A DNA stretch of 64,000 nt from Lepturacanthus savala (GCA_030544235.1 CM060470.1:27355598-27419597); one strand, 5' to 3'. Positions 10,576-24,388 are shown, counted from the first letter of the stretch. Numbers and translations: made by a program. The notes: generated by a model from the sequence alone, not told the origin.

Positions 10576-11126
10576 TGCTGCTGTAGTAGAGTACATGTAG
10601 TTTAATATCAGACATTAATGTGAATATTCCTCCTTCATTTACTCTGAAATGACTTCGGCAGTCAGTTTTGGCTGAGGAAATGTTTTGTCTGGATGGATCT
10701 TCCAGGTCTCACGTCAGTTCTGTTTGTCAGGGACAAACAGATCAGTTCATTCCTGATTTTTTTTTGAAGAAGCTGGAGAACAACTAAAGGTTTGAAGTTT
10801 AAACGTCTTTTTCTAGAGTCACAGGCAGACGTCCAGCAGGTCTACTGGTCCTCATCATCTGGTCCCTAACAATTAACTGGGTTCAACTCACTGGTTCTGG
10901 AGTCTGATAAAACTTCTTTGTTTCTTCAAAGATGAAACACACATAGCCACACTGGAATTCAAGTTAAAGCTTCAAATAATCAGAGAGGGAGGGGTCGCTG
11001 TGGGATGAGGTGACCTTTGACCTCCCAGCAGTGGTATAACCCCTGACCTCTGGAAGTAGAAAATGCAGCAAGCTGCAGATGTGACAACAGAGCTCCATTC
11101 TGCTGTCAACAACTAAACATGGTGCT
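10576..11126. other. Non-coding spacer
   Basis: No gene, RNA or transposon signature recognised. Confidence 0.5.
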
Positions 11127-11250
11127 GTGGTAGGGTGTGTTAAGGTGTGTGTTAGTGTGTGTTGGTGTGTGTTAGTGTGTCTTAGCGTGTGTTGGTGTGT
11201 GTTAGTGTGTCTTGGTGTGTGTGTGTTAATGTGTGTTGTAGTGTGTGTGA
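11127..11250. repeat. GT-rich compound tandem repeat
   Basis: Irregular units of about 10-20 bp (GTGTGTTAGTGT, GTGTGTTGGTGT). Confidence 0.85.
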
Positions 11251-11344
11251 GCCTCTTCATCATTAATGCATATTTTTCACTAGTTTTGTCACATCTGGGA
11301 CAAAACTGAACAATAGAGCTGAAACAAAAATATCACACACACAG

Positions 11345-11345
<1 letters not shown>

Positions 11346-11402
<57 letters not shown>
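11346..11402. repeat. (GT)n microsatellite
   Basis: About 28 uninterrupted GT units ending in GTGCGTGTGTGT. Confidence 0.95.
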
Positions 11403-11408
<6 letters not shown>

Positions 11409-12571
11409 GTGTTTTACAGATTCCTGACCCAGTTATCTCAGATTTAACCAGAAAACATCCAGCAAAGATTCTGCTGTTGTAGTTATGGAACTTTATTGAT
11501 TATAAAAGTAAGTTAATTCAAACTTAATCAGAAACTGATCTGTGATAGAGATCATTCAGGGATACATTTAGAATATATTATAAATGCATTTATAGCAACA
11601 ACAGTGTTTGCTTTAACTATTTAATATACCTATAATGTTTTCTACTACGATATATATTTAATAAATATGTTTTATTTATTTTTAATTTAAACTTGATCTT
11701 GTATTTTCATCAGTACCTATAGCTGTCCAGTAAATGTGGGTATTTTTTGTAGATTTATTAGCTTTGACCAGTTTTAGGCTTGATGTTTCTCCTCCTGGAA
11801 GCTAAGCTAACATCTAACTCTTGATAGCAGATAAAATCTGCTGCTATAGAGGCTAAATATATTATTTTAAGTGTTTGAATAAGGAGTTTGACTAAATAAG
11901 GAAAATATAATGTGAGCAGATATTAGAACAAAGACAGCATGGAAATGATGTAGCTTCATTCATTACTTGTTCATATTAAGATCTAGATGCAGGTCAACAT
12001 GTATTTCAATCTTCCTCTTTCTTACCCCAACATAAAGCATCAGTCTCTTTATTCTCAGGCCGACTCTTTATTTCTGTGTATTTGTGTGTTTCTGGACAAT
12101 CAAACACCCCCTCAGTCTCTCCCACGGTCGCCATGGGAACTGTGGACCGGAAGACAAATTTAAACTTTAATTAGACGCTCCATTTATACACACAAATACA
12201 CACACTATATCCAGATTGACCTCTGACCTCAGCGTTTATCAGTCTGAGTTTCTCTGTGAACGACAATGACTTCACCACTCAGACGATGTGGAGAAGCTGG
12301 AGTTTCTCCATCAGCAGGAAAAATAGTTTCATAATTTAGATCCACATGTGAAGCTTGGAGCTCAGTTGGGCTGTTTTTAAATCTAAAATTTTTAAATTTT
12401 AAATCATTAATAACTTTTTAAAGTCATTTTGTCAACAGTTAAGCAAAGTTACAGAAAAGTTCCCAATTCATTTTTACCAAGGTTGAATTAGGTCAAGCAT
12501 GAGAAGACAAGGACCAAATGTCCAGGGCTGTTTTTCTATAGCAAAAATGCTTTTATGTGCATTTTTATTCC

Positions 12572-12605
<34 letters not shown>

Positions 12606-13054
12606 GGTGACACCCTGAAAGAGAGAGATTTTCACTTTTTCAACACAGATGGAGAGAAGAAAAACTAAACAAATAGTCATTCATTGCAAAGACTCACACA
12701 CTGAGCTGAAATGAAACTAATTATTTTTATAAAAAAAGGCACAATATGGATGTAAATGATGGATTTAAATACATTCATTTAAAATATTTCAGTCACAACA
12801 TCACATTCCATTTATAGCAGTGAAACCTGAGAACAAACATCTCCACCTTAAAATAAATGAAATGTCTGCAAACTTCATTCCAACTGAATTCTAGAAACAT
12901 CATAACATCATCACATGCATCTATAAATTTAATTACAACTTGATGTGATGACAAACTGGAGCAAATATTTATATTTATATACACAATATACTGTAAATAT
13001 GTAGATGTTCATATTTTTTCTTAAAAGTAAAGTCAGAAAATGTAACCATAGAGT
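11403..13054. other. AT-rich non-coding DNA
   Basis: No coding exon recognised. A (TTA)n tract lies at about 12572-12606. Confidence 0.5.
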
Positions 13055-14365
13055 CGCTATCATGTCTCTATTAGACTCTATCATGTCTCGATCAGACTAT
13101 CATGTTTCTATCATGTCTCTATCATGACTCTATCATGTCTCTATCAGACTCTATCATAACTCTCTCAGACTCTATCATGACTCTATCATGTCTCTATCAG
13201 ACTCTATCATGACTCTCTCAGACTCTATCATGACTCTATCATGTCTCTATCAGACTCTATCATGTCTATCATGTCTCTATCAGACTCTATCATGACTCTA
13301 TCATGTCTCTATCATGTCTCTATCAGACTCTATCATGACTCTATCATGTCTCTATCAGACTCTATCATGACTCTATCATGTCTATATCATGTCTCTATCA
13401 GACTCTATCATGACTCTATCATGTCTATATCATGTCTCTATCAGACTCTATCATGTCTATCATGTCTCTATCAGACTCTATCATGTCTATCATGTCTCTA
13501 TCATGTCTCTATCATGTCTATATCATGTCTCTATCAGACTCTATCATGTCTCTATCATGTCTCTATTAGTCTCTATCATATCTCTATCATGACTCTATCA
13601 TGTCTCTATTAGTCTCTATCATGTCTCTATCAGACTTTATCATGTCTCTATTAGACTATCTTGTCTCTATCATGACTCTATCATGTCTCTATTAGTCTCT
13701 ATCATGTCTCTATCAGACTTTATCATGTCTCTATTAGACTATCTTGTCTCTATCATGTCTTTATTAGACTCTATCATGTCTCTATCAGACTCTATCATGA
13801 CTATCATGTCTCCATTAGACTCCATCATGTCTCTATTAGACTCCATCATGTCTCTATCATGTCTCTACATGTCTATTAGTCTATATCATGTCTCTATCAG
13901 ACTCTATCATGTCTCTATCAGACTCTATCATGTCTCTATCTTGTCTCTATCATGTCTCTATCAGACTATCATGTCTCTATCTTGTCTCTATCATGTCTCT
14001 ATCTTGTCTCTATCATGTCTCTATCAGACTATCATGTCTCTATCATGTCTCTATCAGACTATCATGTCTCTATCTTGTCTCTATCATGTCTCTATCAGAC
14101 TATCTTGTCTCTATCATGTCTCTATCAGACTATCATGACTCTATCATGTCTCTATCTTGTCTCTATCATGTCTCTATCAGACTATCATGTCTCTATCATG
14201 TCTCTATCAGACTCTATCATGTCTCTATCTTGTCTCTATCATGTCTCTATCAGACTATCTTGTCTCTATCATGTCTCTATCAGACTATCATGTCTCTATC
14301 ATGTCTCAATCAGACTCTATCATGTCTCTATCTTGCCTCTATCATGTCTCTATCAGACTCTTTCC
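13055..14365. repeat. 11-bp/21-bp minisatellite (TCTCTATCATG family)
   Basis: About 1.3 kb of units of 10-11 bp alternating TCTCTATCATG, ACTCTATCATG and TCTCTATCAGAC forms. Higher-order duplication is clear, with CTTGTCTCTAT variants concentrated after 13740. One strand is C/T-rich. The Ser-Leu-Tyr-His type frames are repeat artefacts. Confidence 0.95.
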
Positions 14366-14620
14366 ATCTCCTGCCCCTGGTCCAACAGCTGTTTACCTCC
14401 AGAGGCATTGTGGGTCTGTGTTGTCGTGGGGACGCCTCCAGTTACGCCAGCTGTTCCACTTCCTGCTGTCAACATCGCTACTGGCAACCGATGAAACTAA
14501 ACAACAACATCATTATCAGATCAACATCCTCTACAACCAGGAACATTACCCTCATTCACACCAAGTCAGAGGAACCACTTCATTAGCATAAAAACAATCA
14601 GCACATTTGCCTTTCTGTGA

Positions 14621-14687
<67 letters not shown>

Positions 14688-14692
14688 TGTGA

Positions 14693-14735
<43 letters not shown>

Positions 14736-15232
14736 CCTATGAATAGAAACCAGCTGAGTGTCCTTGTAAGGGCGTCAAACTGACAGGGAGTGACCTCACT
14801 ACATCAGTTCTCTGATTGGAGATTAATGTTGTAGCTCCGCCCCTACAGGACATCCCATTCTGTCTCACTTCCTATTTGCTTATTTCACCCACAAAAATAA
14901 ACAAGATAGAGCTTCTGGAAACACACACACACACGCGCACACATGCACACACACACACACACACACACACTATATCTGTTTCTGTGGGGTCCTCTGTCTA
15001 ACACCTACACTATGGGGACCCTTTGTAAATGAGATAAACATAGTTTAACTCCAAAAAATCTTCCATTATGTTCAACATATGACTGAAGCTTCTGCTGCAT
15101 CTTCATCATCACTATCATCATCATCATCATCATCATCACCATCTTCATCATCATCTTCATCATCACCATCATCATCATCAGAACATGGCCGTCAGACTCA
15201 TCACGTCACACACTGACAACTCAAACATATGT
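14366..15232. other. Non-coding DNA with GT/GA, CA and ATC microsatellites
   Basis: Contains (GT)n/(GA)n at about 14617-14735, (CA)n at about 14921-14970 and an ATC-type tract at about 15107-15180. Sequence after the CA tract (CTGTGGGGTCC and on) resembles CA-linked repeats common in fish introns. No coding signal. Confidence 0.6.
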
Positions 15233-15272
15233 GTGTGTAACACACTGCCGTCTCTGTCCCCTTCACACTGAT

Positions 15273-15328
<56 letters not shown>

Positions 15329-15432
15329 TATCATCATCATCATCATCATCATCACCATCATCATCATCATTATTTCTGTCCCAGTCACAGATGAGATGAA
15401 TGAGTGAGGATCCGGGTTCATTTTGTAATTTA
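15233..15432 (+). repeat. Dispersed repeat with internal (ATC)n, copy 1
   Basis: Unique flanks TAACACACTGCCGTCTCTGT and GTCCCAGTCACAGATGAGAT enclose a roughly 100-bp ATC tract (15273-15372). The same flanks with a shorter tract recur at 24269-24388 in the same orientation. Confidence 0.8.

Positions 15433-17215
<1,783 letters not shown>

Positions 17216-17298
<83 letters not shown>
17216..17298. repeat. (GT)n microsatellite
   Basis: About 41 uninterrupted GT units. Confidence 0.98.
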
Positions 17299-17299
<1 letters not shown>

Positions 17300-17444
17300 A
17301 TGTGACAGCCATGTTCCATCCAGGTCACCATGTGACATTATAACTCCTAAAGGAAAACAGCAGAAAGAGGTCAGTCTGTTGTTAAACTGCCTCGCCTCTA
17401 CAGTCTGTGGAGCTGGACAAGGATCACATGACAGGAAGATACCA

Positions 17445-17870
17445 ACCAATATGAACCAATACCATTCAATGCCAACCAATACAATACCAACCAATACCAT
17501 ACAATACAATAACCAATACCAAGCAATGCCATACAATAACCAATACCAAGCAATGCCATACAATACCAACCAACACCAAACAATGCCATACAATACCATA
17601 CAATACCAACTAATAGCACCCAATGCCATACAATACCACCCAATACAATACCAACCAATACAATACCGACCAATACCAAACAATATCAACCAATACCAAC
17701 CAGTATCAACCAATACAATAATAACCAATACTATACAATACCAACCAATGCCATACAATACCAACCAATACCAACCAATGCCATACAATACAAACGAATA
17801 CCATACAATACCAACCAATACCATATAATACTAACCAATACAATAACAAACACCATATAATGCCATATAT
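17445..17870. repeat. 10-bp minisatellite (ATACCAACCA family)
   Basis: Units of about 10 bp, alternating ATACCAACCA, ATGCCATACA and ATACAATACC. Nearly free of G on the plus strand. Confidence 0.9.
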
Positions 17871-18196
17871 ATTATCATATACAATACAATAACATAACAT
17901 ATAATGTGTAATAACATAATAACTAATAATGTATAATAACATAATAATGTGTAATAATGTATAACACTGCACAGCAACAAGGAGTTTCTGAGCTTCCAAC
18001 AGCAGCTGGTGATGATAGATGACAACATCCAGGAGGTCATAAAAATAAAATGTTAAATGTTAAAACTAAAATATAAAACCATCAGTAGAGAACACTGATG
18101 ATGATGATGATGATGATAATGATGAAGCAGTCTGGAACATGTCCCATTGTCTACATCATCATCATCTCAGTGAAAATAGTGAAATATCTGATAATC
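17871..18196. other. AT-rich spacer
   Basis: Runs of ATAATGTGTAATAACATA-type low complexity and a short (GAT)n at about 18098-18125. No gene. Confidence 0.6.
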
Positions 18197-18236
18197 AGCT
18201 AAATGTCGTTAGGACCAATGAGTTCATCCTGCTACA
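18197..18236 (-). mobile_element. Gypsy 3' LTR stub and polypurine tract
   Basis: On the minus strand a purine-rich GATGGGGGTGGAC directly precedes TGTAGCAGGATGAAC, the LTR start. Only about 40 bp of LTR remain before unrelated AT-rich DNA. Confidence 0.8.
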
Positions 18237-18779
18237 GTCCACCCCCATCAACTGAATCATTGTCCTGACAATGGAAAATCCACAAAACCCCCAGAGATCT
18301 TAACTCCAAGGCCTAAATAGTACAACAACTGCATTAAACACAGGGGCAGGAGGATTAACACCTCTTTGTTCAGCCACGCCTGCAGGCCATGGGAGATGGT
18401 GGACATTGGAATGGTAACCGGCCCTTGATCTAGTTGTCCGCCGGACAACAATTCCTCCAGCAGAAGAGAGAGGAGAAGAACCTGTCACCACAGGAGCAGA
18501 ATCTACCGATGAGGATGGCATGGAAGGGACTAAACCAGATAGTTTATGGTTTGGGTCACAGCTTCTGCCTGAACACGAGTAGGCAATAGGTTATCAGACC
18601 TCAAAAATCACCCAATCACATTCACATGAGAGCTCATCCTCAGACTGAGACTGCTGCAGTGGATATGGAGGAGAAACAGTAGCACAACCTGGAGAATTAA
18701 CCCCTACCACAGCCTTCAGCAAAGAGTGATGGACCTGTCTAGCTCTTGTTGGCTCATCTCTAGGGGCAATGGTGTAGAC
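18237..18779 (-). pseudogene. Gypsy pol C-terminal tail and 3' untranslated region
   Basis: A minus-strand frame with IAPRDEPTRARQVHHSLL leads to a stop after about 60 residues (18595), in line with the end of a Gypsy polyprotein. The rest to the polypurine tract is a Pro/Ser-rich remnant or untranslated DNA. Confidence 0.6.
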
Positions 18780-18986
18780 CAGGGGTGTCAAACTGCAATC
18801 CAGAAGGGCCGGTGTGGGTGCAGGTTTTTGTTCCAACCAAGCAGTAACACACCTGATTCTACTAATCAACCACTAGAGCCCTTGATGAGGACCTTCATTA
18901 GTAGGTGTGTCAGGTGTGTGACTCCTTGGTTGGAACAAAAACCTGCACCCACACCGGCCCTTCTGGATTGCAGTTTGACACATGTG
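18780..18986. mobile_element. 207-bp palindromic hAT MITE
   Basis: Flanked by an 8-bp duplication GTGTAGAC (18772-18779 and 18987-18994). It starts CAGGGGTGTCAAACTGC and ends GCAGTTTGACACATGTG, with inverted arms of about 70 bp reading inwards through AATCCAGAAGGGCCGGTGTG and AGGTTTTTGTTCCAACCAAG. The CAGGGGTGTCAAAC end and 8-bp duplication are characteristic of hAT-group MITEs. It has no coding content; the longer frames across it are shadows. Confidence 0.9.
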
Positions 18987-18994
18987 GTGTAGAC

Positions 18995-19316
18995 AGATTC
19001 CCCTTCCCTCGGTGCCCTCAAGTCACAATACATAGCCAAGGCCCACTGATCTTGGACCTTGTGGTGCCCCTGTACACCAAGATCCTGCAACCATACCAAC
19101 TGGCTCTCGCACATCTCGCACATATTGGTCATGGTTTCTCTTACAGTGCTCGGCAGCAGCCTTCAACCGTTCACAAGCCCCCTCGAAAGCCATCTACATG
19201 CGTGTTTGGTGGTCCTTGACCCACTCATGGACATAGCCACCAACGGGATCCTGAACCCGCCCCAGCAGAAAATCCACTGGGAGTTTCGGCCCCTGGCCAA
19301 ACATCAAGAAAAGTTG
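18995..19316 (-). pseudogene. Gypsy integrase C-terminal part
   Basis: Minus-strand reading resumes after the deletion with a MFGQGPKLPVDFLLG-like motif (about 19300-19255), then an Arg/Glu-rich segment (HDQYVRDVREPV), as seen downstream of the integrase core in fish Gypsy elements. Stops and frame changes are present. Confidence 0.65.
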
Positions 19317-19684
19317 GTAACCATGGCCAATAACACCGCTGGCGTAGGAGCTCTAAGGTCTTCTCGACCCCCCCGATGACCATGCCCCTGGTGAACCTCA
19401 GTCAGCACATCTGACTTCAACACTGCAGGCAACGACAGCTGAAACACAACCTCAGTCCCATCTGGCTGGAAAACCTGCAGATGCAAAACACCACTCCTTT
19501 CAACCAACCAATCCCACTGCCGAAGCAACACCAAGGCTGACAGAGACAGCCGTTTACACTCCTCCTCGTTGGGCGCTGTTTACATGTCCAGAAAGCCAAG
19601 ACTTCCTGGATGACTGGGTCGGTGCATTGGCAAGGTCAGATGAGGACTGTTGGGGCAAGACAGCAATAGTGACTTGTGTTGCAT
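19310..19684 (-). pseudogene. Gypsy integrase N-terminal zinc domain, truncated
   Basis: A frame with VLLRQWDWLVERSGVLH is followed by LTEVHQGHGHRGGRE, the histidine part of the H-H-C-C zinc-binding domain. The second half (LELLRQRCYWPW) is in a shifted frame. Directly after CYWPW the sequence jumps to the region behind the catalytic core, so the DDE core, several hundred bases, is missing. Confidence 0.75.
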
Positions 19685-20280
19685 CTACCCTGTCCATCTG
19701 CAGGGCCTGCCTTGGGAGCAATGTACCATGGACCATGGCCTGCATCTCTTGTACTTCAGGGGGATGCAGAAAGAGAGGGCAATAGCATGCTTATTACTCC
19801 GGTCTGAACGATACTTTAGTTCAAAATCAAATGACACAAGCTGGGCTGCCCAACGGTGTTCGGTGGCCCCCAGTTTAGCAGATGACAGATGACTCAAAGG
19901 GTTGTTGTCAGTATAAATGACACATTTGTGGTCCAACAGATACTCCCTAAACTTCTCCGTGATTGCCCACTTGAGTGCCAAAAACTCCAGCTTCATGGAG
20001 CTGTAATGACTCATATTGCGCTCAGTGGGCCTCAAACCACGGCTCGCATAGGCTATGGGCCTAATTTTACCATCCTGTGCCTGTGATAGCACAGCTCAAA
20101 GACCACCATACGTAGTGTCCACCTCCAAGATGAATGGAAGACTGAAGTCAGCATATGCCAGAACAGATGTAGAGGCGAGACAGGCTTTCAATGCCTCAAA
20201 GCTATGGCAACACTCTTCTGTCCAACAACCAGAAACAGTTTGATCTACTCGCTTGGGCTTGAGACCTGCCAGCTCGGCCA
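19685..20280 (-). pseudogene. Gypsy RNase H domain
   Basis: The minus-strand frame 20092-19685 carries IRPIAYASRGLRPTERNMSH, KLEFLALKWAI, the active-site-like VIYTDNNPLSHL and a HRWAAQLVSFDFELKYRSD block, all typical of Gypsy RNase H. A stop separates it from the upstream part (SGCWTEECCHSFEALKACL near 20220). It would degrade the RNA strand during reverse transcription. Confidence 0.85.
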
Positions 20281-20284
20281 GTGC

Positions 20285-20950
20285 TTATGCAGAGGCACAG
20301 CCAACTTTGCAAAACCCTCCACAAAGTGGCGGTAGTAGCTGGCAAAACTGAGGAAAGAAGGCACACTTACTGAGCTTCACCTTTAGCCCTTCATGCTGGA
20401 AGCGCCCCAGCACCACACCCAACCTCTCCAGATGTTGCTTGATGGTGGAGGAGAAAACCACAATGTCATCCAAGTACAAGAGCAGGGATTGACACTGCTG
20501 GTCAAAAAAAATCTGCTGCATTAACTGCTAGAAGGTGCTGGGTGCGTTGCAGAACCTGAAGGGCATGCGGTTCCACTCAAAAAGGCCAAAAGGGGTACAA
20601 AAGGCTGTCTTGGAACGATTGGCCTCTGCCACAGAGACCTGATTGTAGCCACTGACCAGGTCCATGGTGGAAAACCAACAAGCACCAGTCAGGCCGTCCA
20701 ACGACTTGTCAATGTGGGGAAATGGAAAGGCATCTTTTCTGGTCTTACTGTTCAAAAGCCTATAGTCCACACACACCCGTCCTTCTTTCTGACTAGTACA
20801 ATTGGAGAGGCATATGGACTGCTACTCTCCCTAATGACCTGGGCCCCAAGCAGCTGATTAATGTGGTCTTTAATGACCTCATACTCCGATGGGGGGAATC
20901 CGGCGATACCGTTGCCGCATGGGGACGTCATCTAGGAGAGGGATCTCATG
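20285..20950 (-). pseudogene. Gypsy reverse transcriptase
   Basis: Minus strand: VCVDYRLLNSKTRKDAFPFP, FSTMDLVSGYNQVSV, KTAFCTPFGLFEWNRMPF and then LLLYLDDIVVFS with an intact Y-L-D-D catalytic motif (about 20490-20460). An in-frame stop (TAG, near 20527) follows NAPSTF, where most relatives read on. A frame change lies near 20780, before CVDYR. Confidence 0.9.
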
Positions 20951-20955
20951 GGAAA

Positions 20956-21714
20956 TCAGGTCAGTACAACCTGGGTCCCCATCGTGGGCTGAGAAAATTG
21001 ATTGTGATTTTTTACAGAGACTGACTGAGAGGCTACTGTAGCTACCACAGATGGCACCTCAGTGACTCCAGTTGGCAGATTTACCACCCGTATCTCCTCT
21101 AAGGTCCCAACAATAGCATGGGGGTAGAGCAACACATCTAAAGACCCTACATTCACAATAGGAATGTAGGCTGTACCCCGCACCACTCGTACCAGGGCAG
21201 GAGAAACAAGCAGTTCAGCAGGCAGGCCAGAGTCTATAGACTCCAAGAGCACAGGAGTGCCAGAGTACTGCTCTGAACATGTGGCTGCGACAACCTTAAT
21301 TGTCCTGGACCAGCTGAAGCACTGGCTTTGTGGCACTTCTGGAGGGCCTGCATGACAAGCAAGAGACTCTGTTACCACAGGCAGGTGGAACAAAGCCAAG
21401 CCATACTGCCCAAAAAAGCACCATAGCACCTACGGATAATGTTCATCCCTAGGACGCCGGGAGCCTGCAAAAATGCACCAGGGGCGGTCCTTAACCACCA
21501 AAATCCCACAAGGGCTCAAACAGTTGGCGAAAAAAAGATTCTGTAACGCTGTAAAGACTCTGTGGTCGACACCATAGACCATGTATCTACCAGGGAAGAA
21601 GCCATAACTTCCCCATGCCCCACCTAGATGGGGACAGGATGACATGAGCTTGCAAACTTCCACGTCGCCTGCACCTGAACTTGAGCCAGTGACCCCCCCC
21701 CCCACCACCACCAA
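20956..21714 (-). pseudogene. Gypsy protease and linker to RT
   Basis: The protease motif is readable in one frame as V-D-T-W-S-M-V-S (about 21600-21575), where D-T-G is expected. The neighbouring PGVLGMNIIR motif is at about 21455. The following frame (21429-20956) has IKVVAATCSEQYSGTPVLLE and VRVVRGTAYIPIVNVGSLDV, a conserved linker of fish Gypsy elements. The D-T-W and the frame changes make the protease inactive. Confidence 0.7.
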
Positions 21715-21774
21715 ACTGTGACTCAGCAGTTCAGCGGGTGCTAGTTTTCTGGCACCTGGGTGGAGTGAAATGGC

Positions 21775-22826
21775 CTATTCAACTGAGAAGGTGGCAGGGG
21801 AGGCTGAATGGAAGCAGGAACACGGGCTCCACACATCACATTCTCTAGCTATGTGGCCAGGTTGCCGACATCGCCTACAAATGATGGGACTACGAAAAGC
21901 TGCGCACCTATGTTGGTGAGAGCCCTGCAGACAAAAAATGCTTTGGGTCAGTTGGATCAACTGCTTCTGCTGCAATTCAGCATTTCCCTAACCTGCTGCA
22001 GCTCAGAAGTTTGAGGGGAGCTAACACCTAACTGATGACTGCTCTGGACTACACACTGAGCACTGAAGACGGCAGGGATCAAATGACTATGTCCCCTACC
22101 ACCTCCAGGTAAACCCTCTCGTTCACACCTAATTGCCTCACTCCGAACCTCCAGCAAGGTAGCAGTAGGCTGCCTGCACACAAACTGCTTAAGTTCGCGA
22201 CAAAGGGACCTGACCAGCACATGCTCCACAAACTGGTCACACAACAAGGCTTCTGCATTGGGTATGCCACTGGGTGCACGCCGTTTCAGACTTCACAGAA
22301 AAAGTCCTCTTGTAAAGCTACATATGACTCCATATAGCTCCTGCAACACCTCAGTAATCTTAGCTGGGTCTAAACGCTTCTCGCTGGGGCAGTACTTATT
22401 TTCCTCATGCGCCTCCCCCCTCCAGGTGGTCAAATAAAAAGAATGCCTGATCAGATACAGATAAGTGGAGTGCTCTCATACAGGCTTGCGCCTTCTCCAG
22501 CCATTCTGTTAACCCTATACCTGACCTTCCCCAAAATATGGGGCATTTTCTGTCTCTAGGCATGAAAATCAATCTCTCCACTGGAGCACAGGAGCACTGG
22601 CAGTGGAAGAAGCAGTCAGTGGAATCGAAACTGAGGGCGCTGTACTAGGGCCAGGCCCGGCTGCAGCCTGTTCTTGTCTCAGCCCCTCATTGTCTGCCCT
22701 TAGCTGAGCAACTAACTCCCTCAATTCATGCATTTCTGCCTCCATCACTAAACCCTTACCATCGATGACCTTCCTACTGTGAGAAGGAGACCAGGGGAAA
22801 AGGAGAGGGGCTCGTCGCAGGTCCAC
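21775..22826 (-). pseudogene. Gypsy gag with CCHC zinc knuckle
   Basis: The minus-strand start is near 22767 (MEAEMHELRELVAQLRADNE, a coiled-coil-like N-terminus). Middle blocks include a LTEWLEEAQ-like motif near 22500 and LCDQFVEHVLVRSLCRELKQ near 22240. A C-x2-C-x4-H-x4-C knuckle lies at 21879-21838 (CRRCRQPGHIAREC). Gag is spread over three frames, so it is broken. Confidence 0.8.
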
Positions 22827-22984
22827 AAAACCAACTGCTGCTTTGCCTCAAAAAAAAAAGAAAAAAAACACAGGTTAAACACAAAAAGGTACAGTAACAG
22901 ATTTTGGTTAAAAACAAAAACAAAATCTGAACACACGTCTCTGATCTACAATTGCAAAATCCTGCCGACAACGCCAGTGGCGGC

Positions 22985-23593
22985 ACAAGGTAGGAGAAGT
23001 TTAAACAATGGGTAGTATTAGTACTTTTTTTTTTTTTTTTTTTATTAAATGCCTGACAAAGCCACCCTAGGAATTTTACCCAGGGATTTCTTTAAATAGC
23101 TAATCACAAGAGAAAAACACTCAGGTCTGTTTTACAATCGAGGACAGAGACAGTAGTTCGGGAACACAAATATTTTTATTACAAATTCTCTTTTAAAACT
23201 CTGGCACTAAAATCACACTTACTATAGAGATAAAAAGCAACCAACCAGGGAGCAACAGATTAGGAAAATAAAACAAACAATTACACTAAATCGCAAAAAA
23301 ATGTAATCAAAATTTAAAACAAAAGCGACACAACAACCAAACAACCAAAATCCATATTACGAAAGGAAACAAAATAACACAATAGGATAACAAAATAATC
23401 CTACTTAGAAGTACAATAAAACTAATTTCTGAAACAAACTAAACAAACTTAAGTTCCACACAGTGCTCTCACACATACACACAGTTTCAGACAGGTGTTC
23501 TCTGCCCACCTTTATACATCTTTCTCCCCCCTGATTGGCCGAGGCTGTGACACAGCTGAATGTCGTTAGGACCAATGAGTTCATCCTGCTACA
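22985..23593 (-). mobile_element. Gypsy 5' LTR
   Basis: Minus strand from TGTAGCAGG at 23593. It includes a TATAAAG box (about 23515) and a late AATAAA (about 23180), ending before the region with ACTGGCGTTGTCGGCAGGAT (about 22980-22960), which is where the primer-binding site should be. The plus strand shows a T16-17 run at about 23026-23043. Its start is confirmed by the matching stub at 18236. The inner end is approximate. Confidence 0.75.
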
Positions 23594-24237
23594 TGTTGAT
23601 TGATTTTTTACAGGAAATTTTTGAGAATAATGAAGCAGAAATTAAAAGAAAGCTTGAAAAGAAATCACTTTTCATTTTTCTTGTTTTTTTATGGAACCTA
23701 TCCAGCCCTCATGAACTCTTTGACTTATCCAGCGACCCCTGGGTTGGGAACCACTACTCTACCAGGAGTATAATTAGACAAAAACTAAATAAAGATGCTT
23801 TCCTGCTTCCTTTTTTTGAGAAATCATGTTTATTTTTTCATTGAGGATTTGTACCATTTTGTAAGGAAATGATAATCATGTTGTTCAGAAGGTTCACTTA
23901 CAGTTTAATTTAATTTAAACTTTAAACAACTGTTTATTTTGGAAGTTTCAGTGGTTTAAACTTTAAACTCACAAACAATCACAAGATGATGAAGATGATG
24001 AAGATGTGACCAGAGAAGTTTGAACTGGAGTCAATGACACTTCCTCTGATAGATGATATTAGATTATTATTAAAGGATGGAATACATCTGGAGGCTGAAA
24101 ATACACAACTACACACAGACACACACAAATACACACACACACACACACACACCAAACCACCCAGAGTCCAGTAACCAGACAGTAGAACAGTTATCTCTAT
24201 GTTAATGAACAATGGTGAAACACAGCTAGTGCTATGT

Positions 24238-24268
<31 letters not shown>
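23594..24268. other. Non-coding DNA with CA/GT microsatellites
   Basis: (CA)n at about 24130-24155 and (GT)n at about 24240-24270. The phrase TTATCCAGCGACCCCTGGGT near 23725 looks like a fragment of an old dispersed repeat. No gene. Confidence 0.5.
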
Positions 24269-24273
<5 letters not shown>

Positions 24274-24388
24274 CACACTGCTGTCTCTGTCCCCTTCACA
24301 CTGATATCATCATCATCATCATCATCATTTCTGTCCCAGTCACAGATGAGATGAATGAGTGAGGATCCTGGTTCATTTTGTAATTTAC
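24269..24388 (+). repeat. Dispersed repeat with internal (ATC)n, copy 2
   Basis: Same unique flanks as 15233-15432, with an ATC tract of only about 25 bp. The right flank ends at TTTTGTAATTTACAT in both copies. Confidence 0.8.

Larger units (their letters stand above)
18197..23593 (-). mobile_element. Degraded Gypsy LTR retrotransposon
   Basis: The minus-strand order is 5' LTR (23593 to about 22985), gag, protease, reverse transcriptase, RNase H, truncated integrase, then a polypurine tract and a 40-bp stub of the 3' LTR (18236-18197). The LTR start TGTAGCAGGATGAACTCATT occurs at both ends and proves the orientation and limits. The 3' LTR is cut short at 18197. Coding regions are in several frames with stops. 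The integrase catalytic core is deleted and a hAT MITE sits near the 3' end. The copy is non-functional. Confidence 0.9.

Noticed and set aside
13241..14591. Several Ser-Leu-Tyr-His rich frames up to 232 codons
   Set aside because: Artefacts of the TCTCTATCATG minisatellite.
18726..19219. Plus- and minus-strand frames with near-identical LVGTKTCTHTGPSGLQFD-type peptides
   Set aside because: Produced by the inverted arms of the 207-bp MITE.
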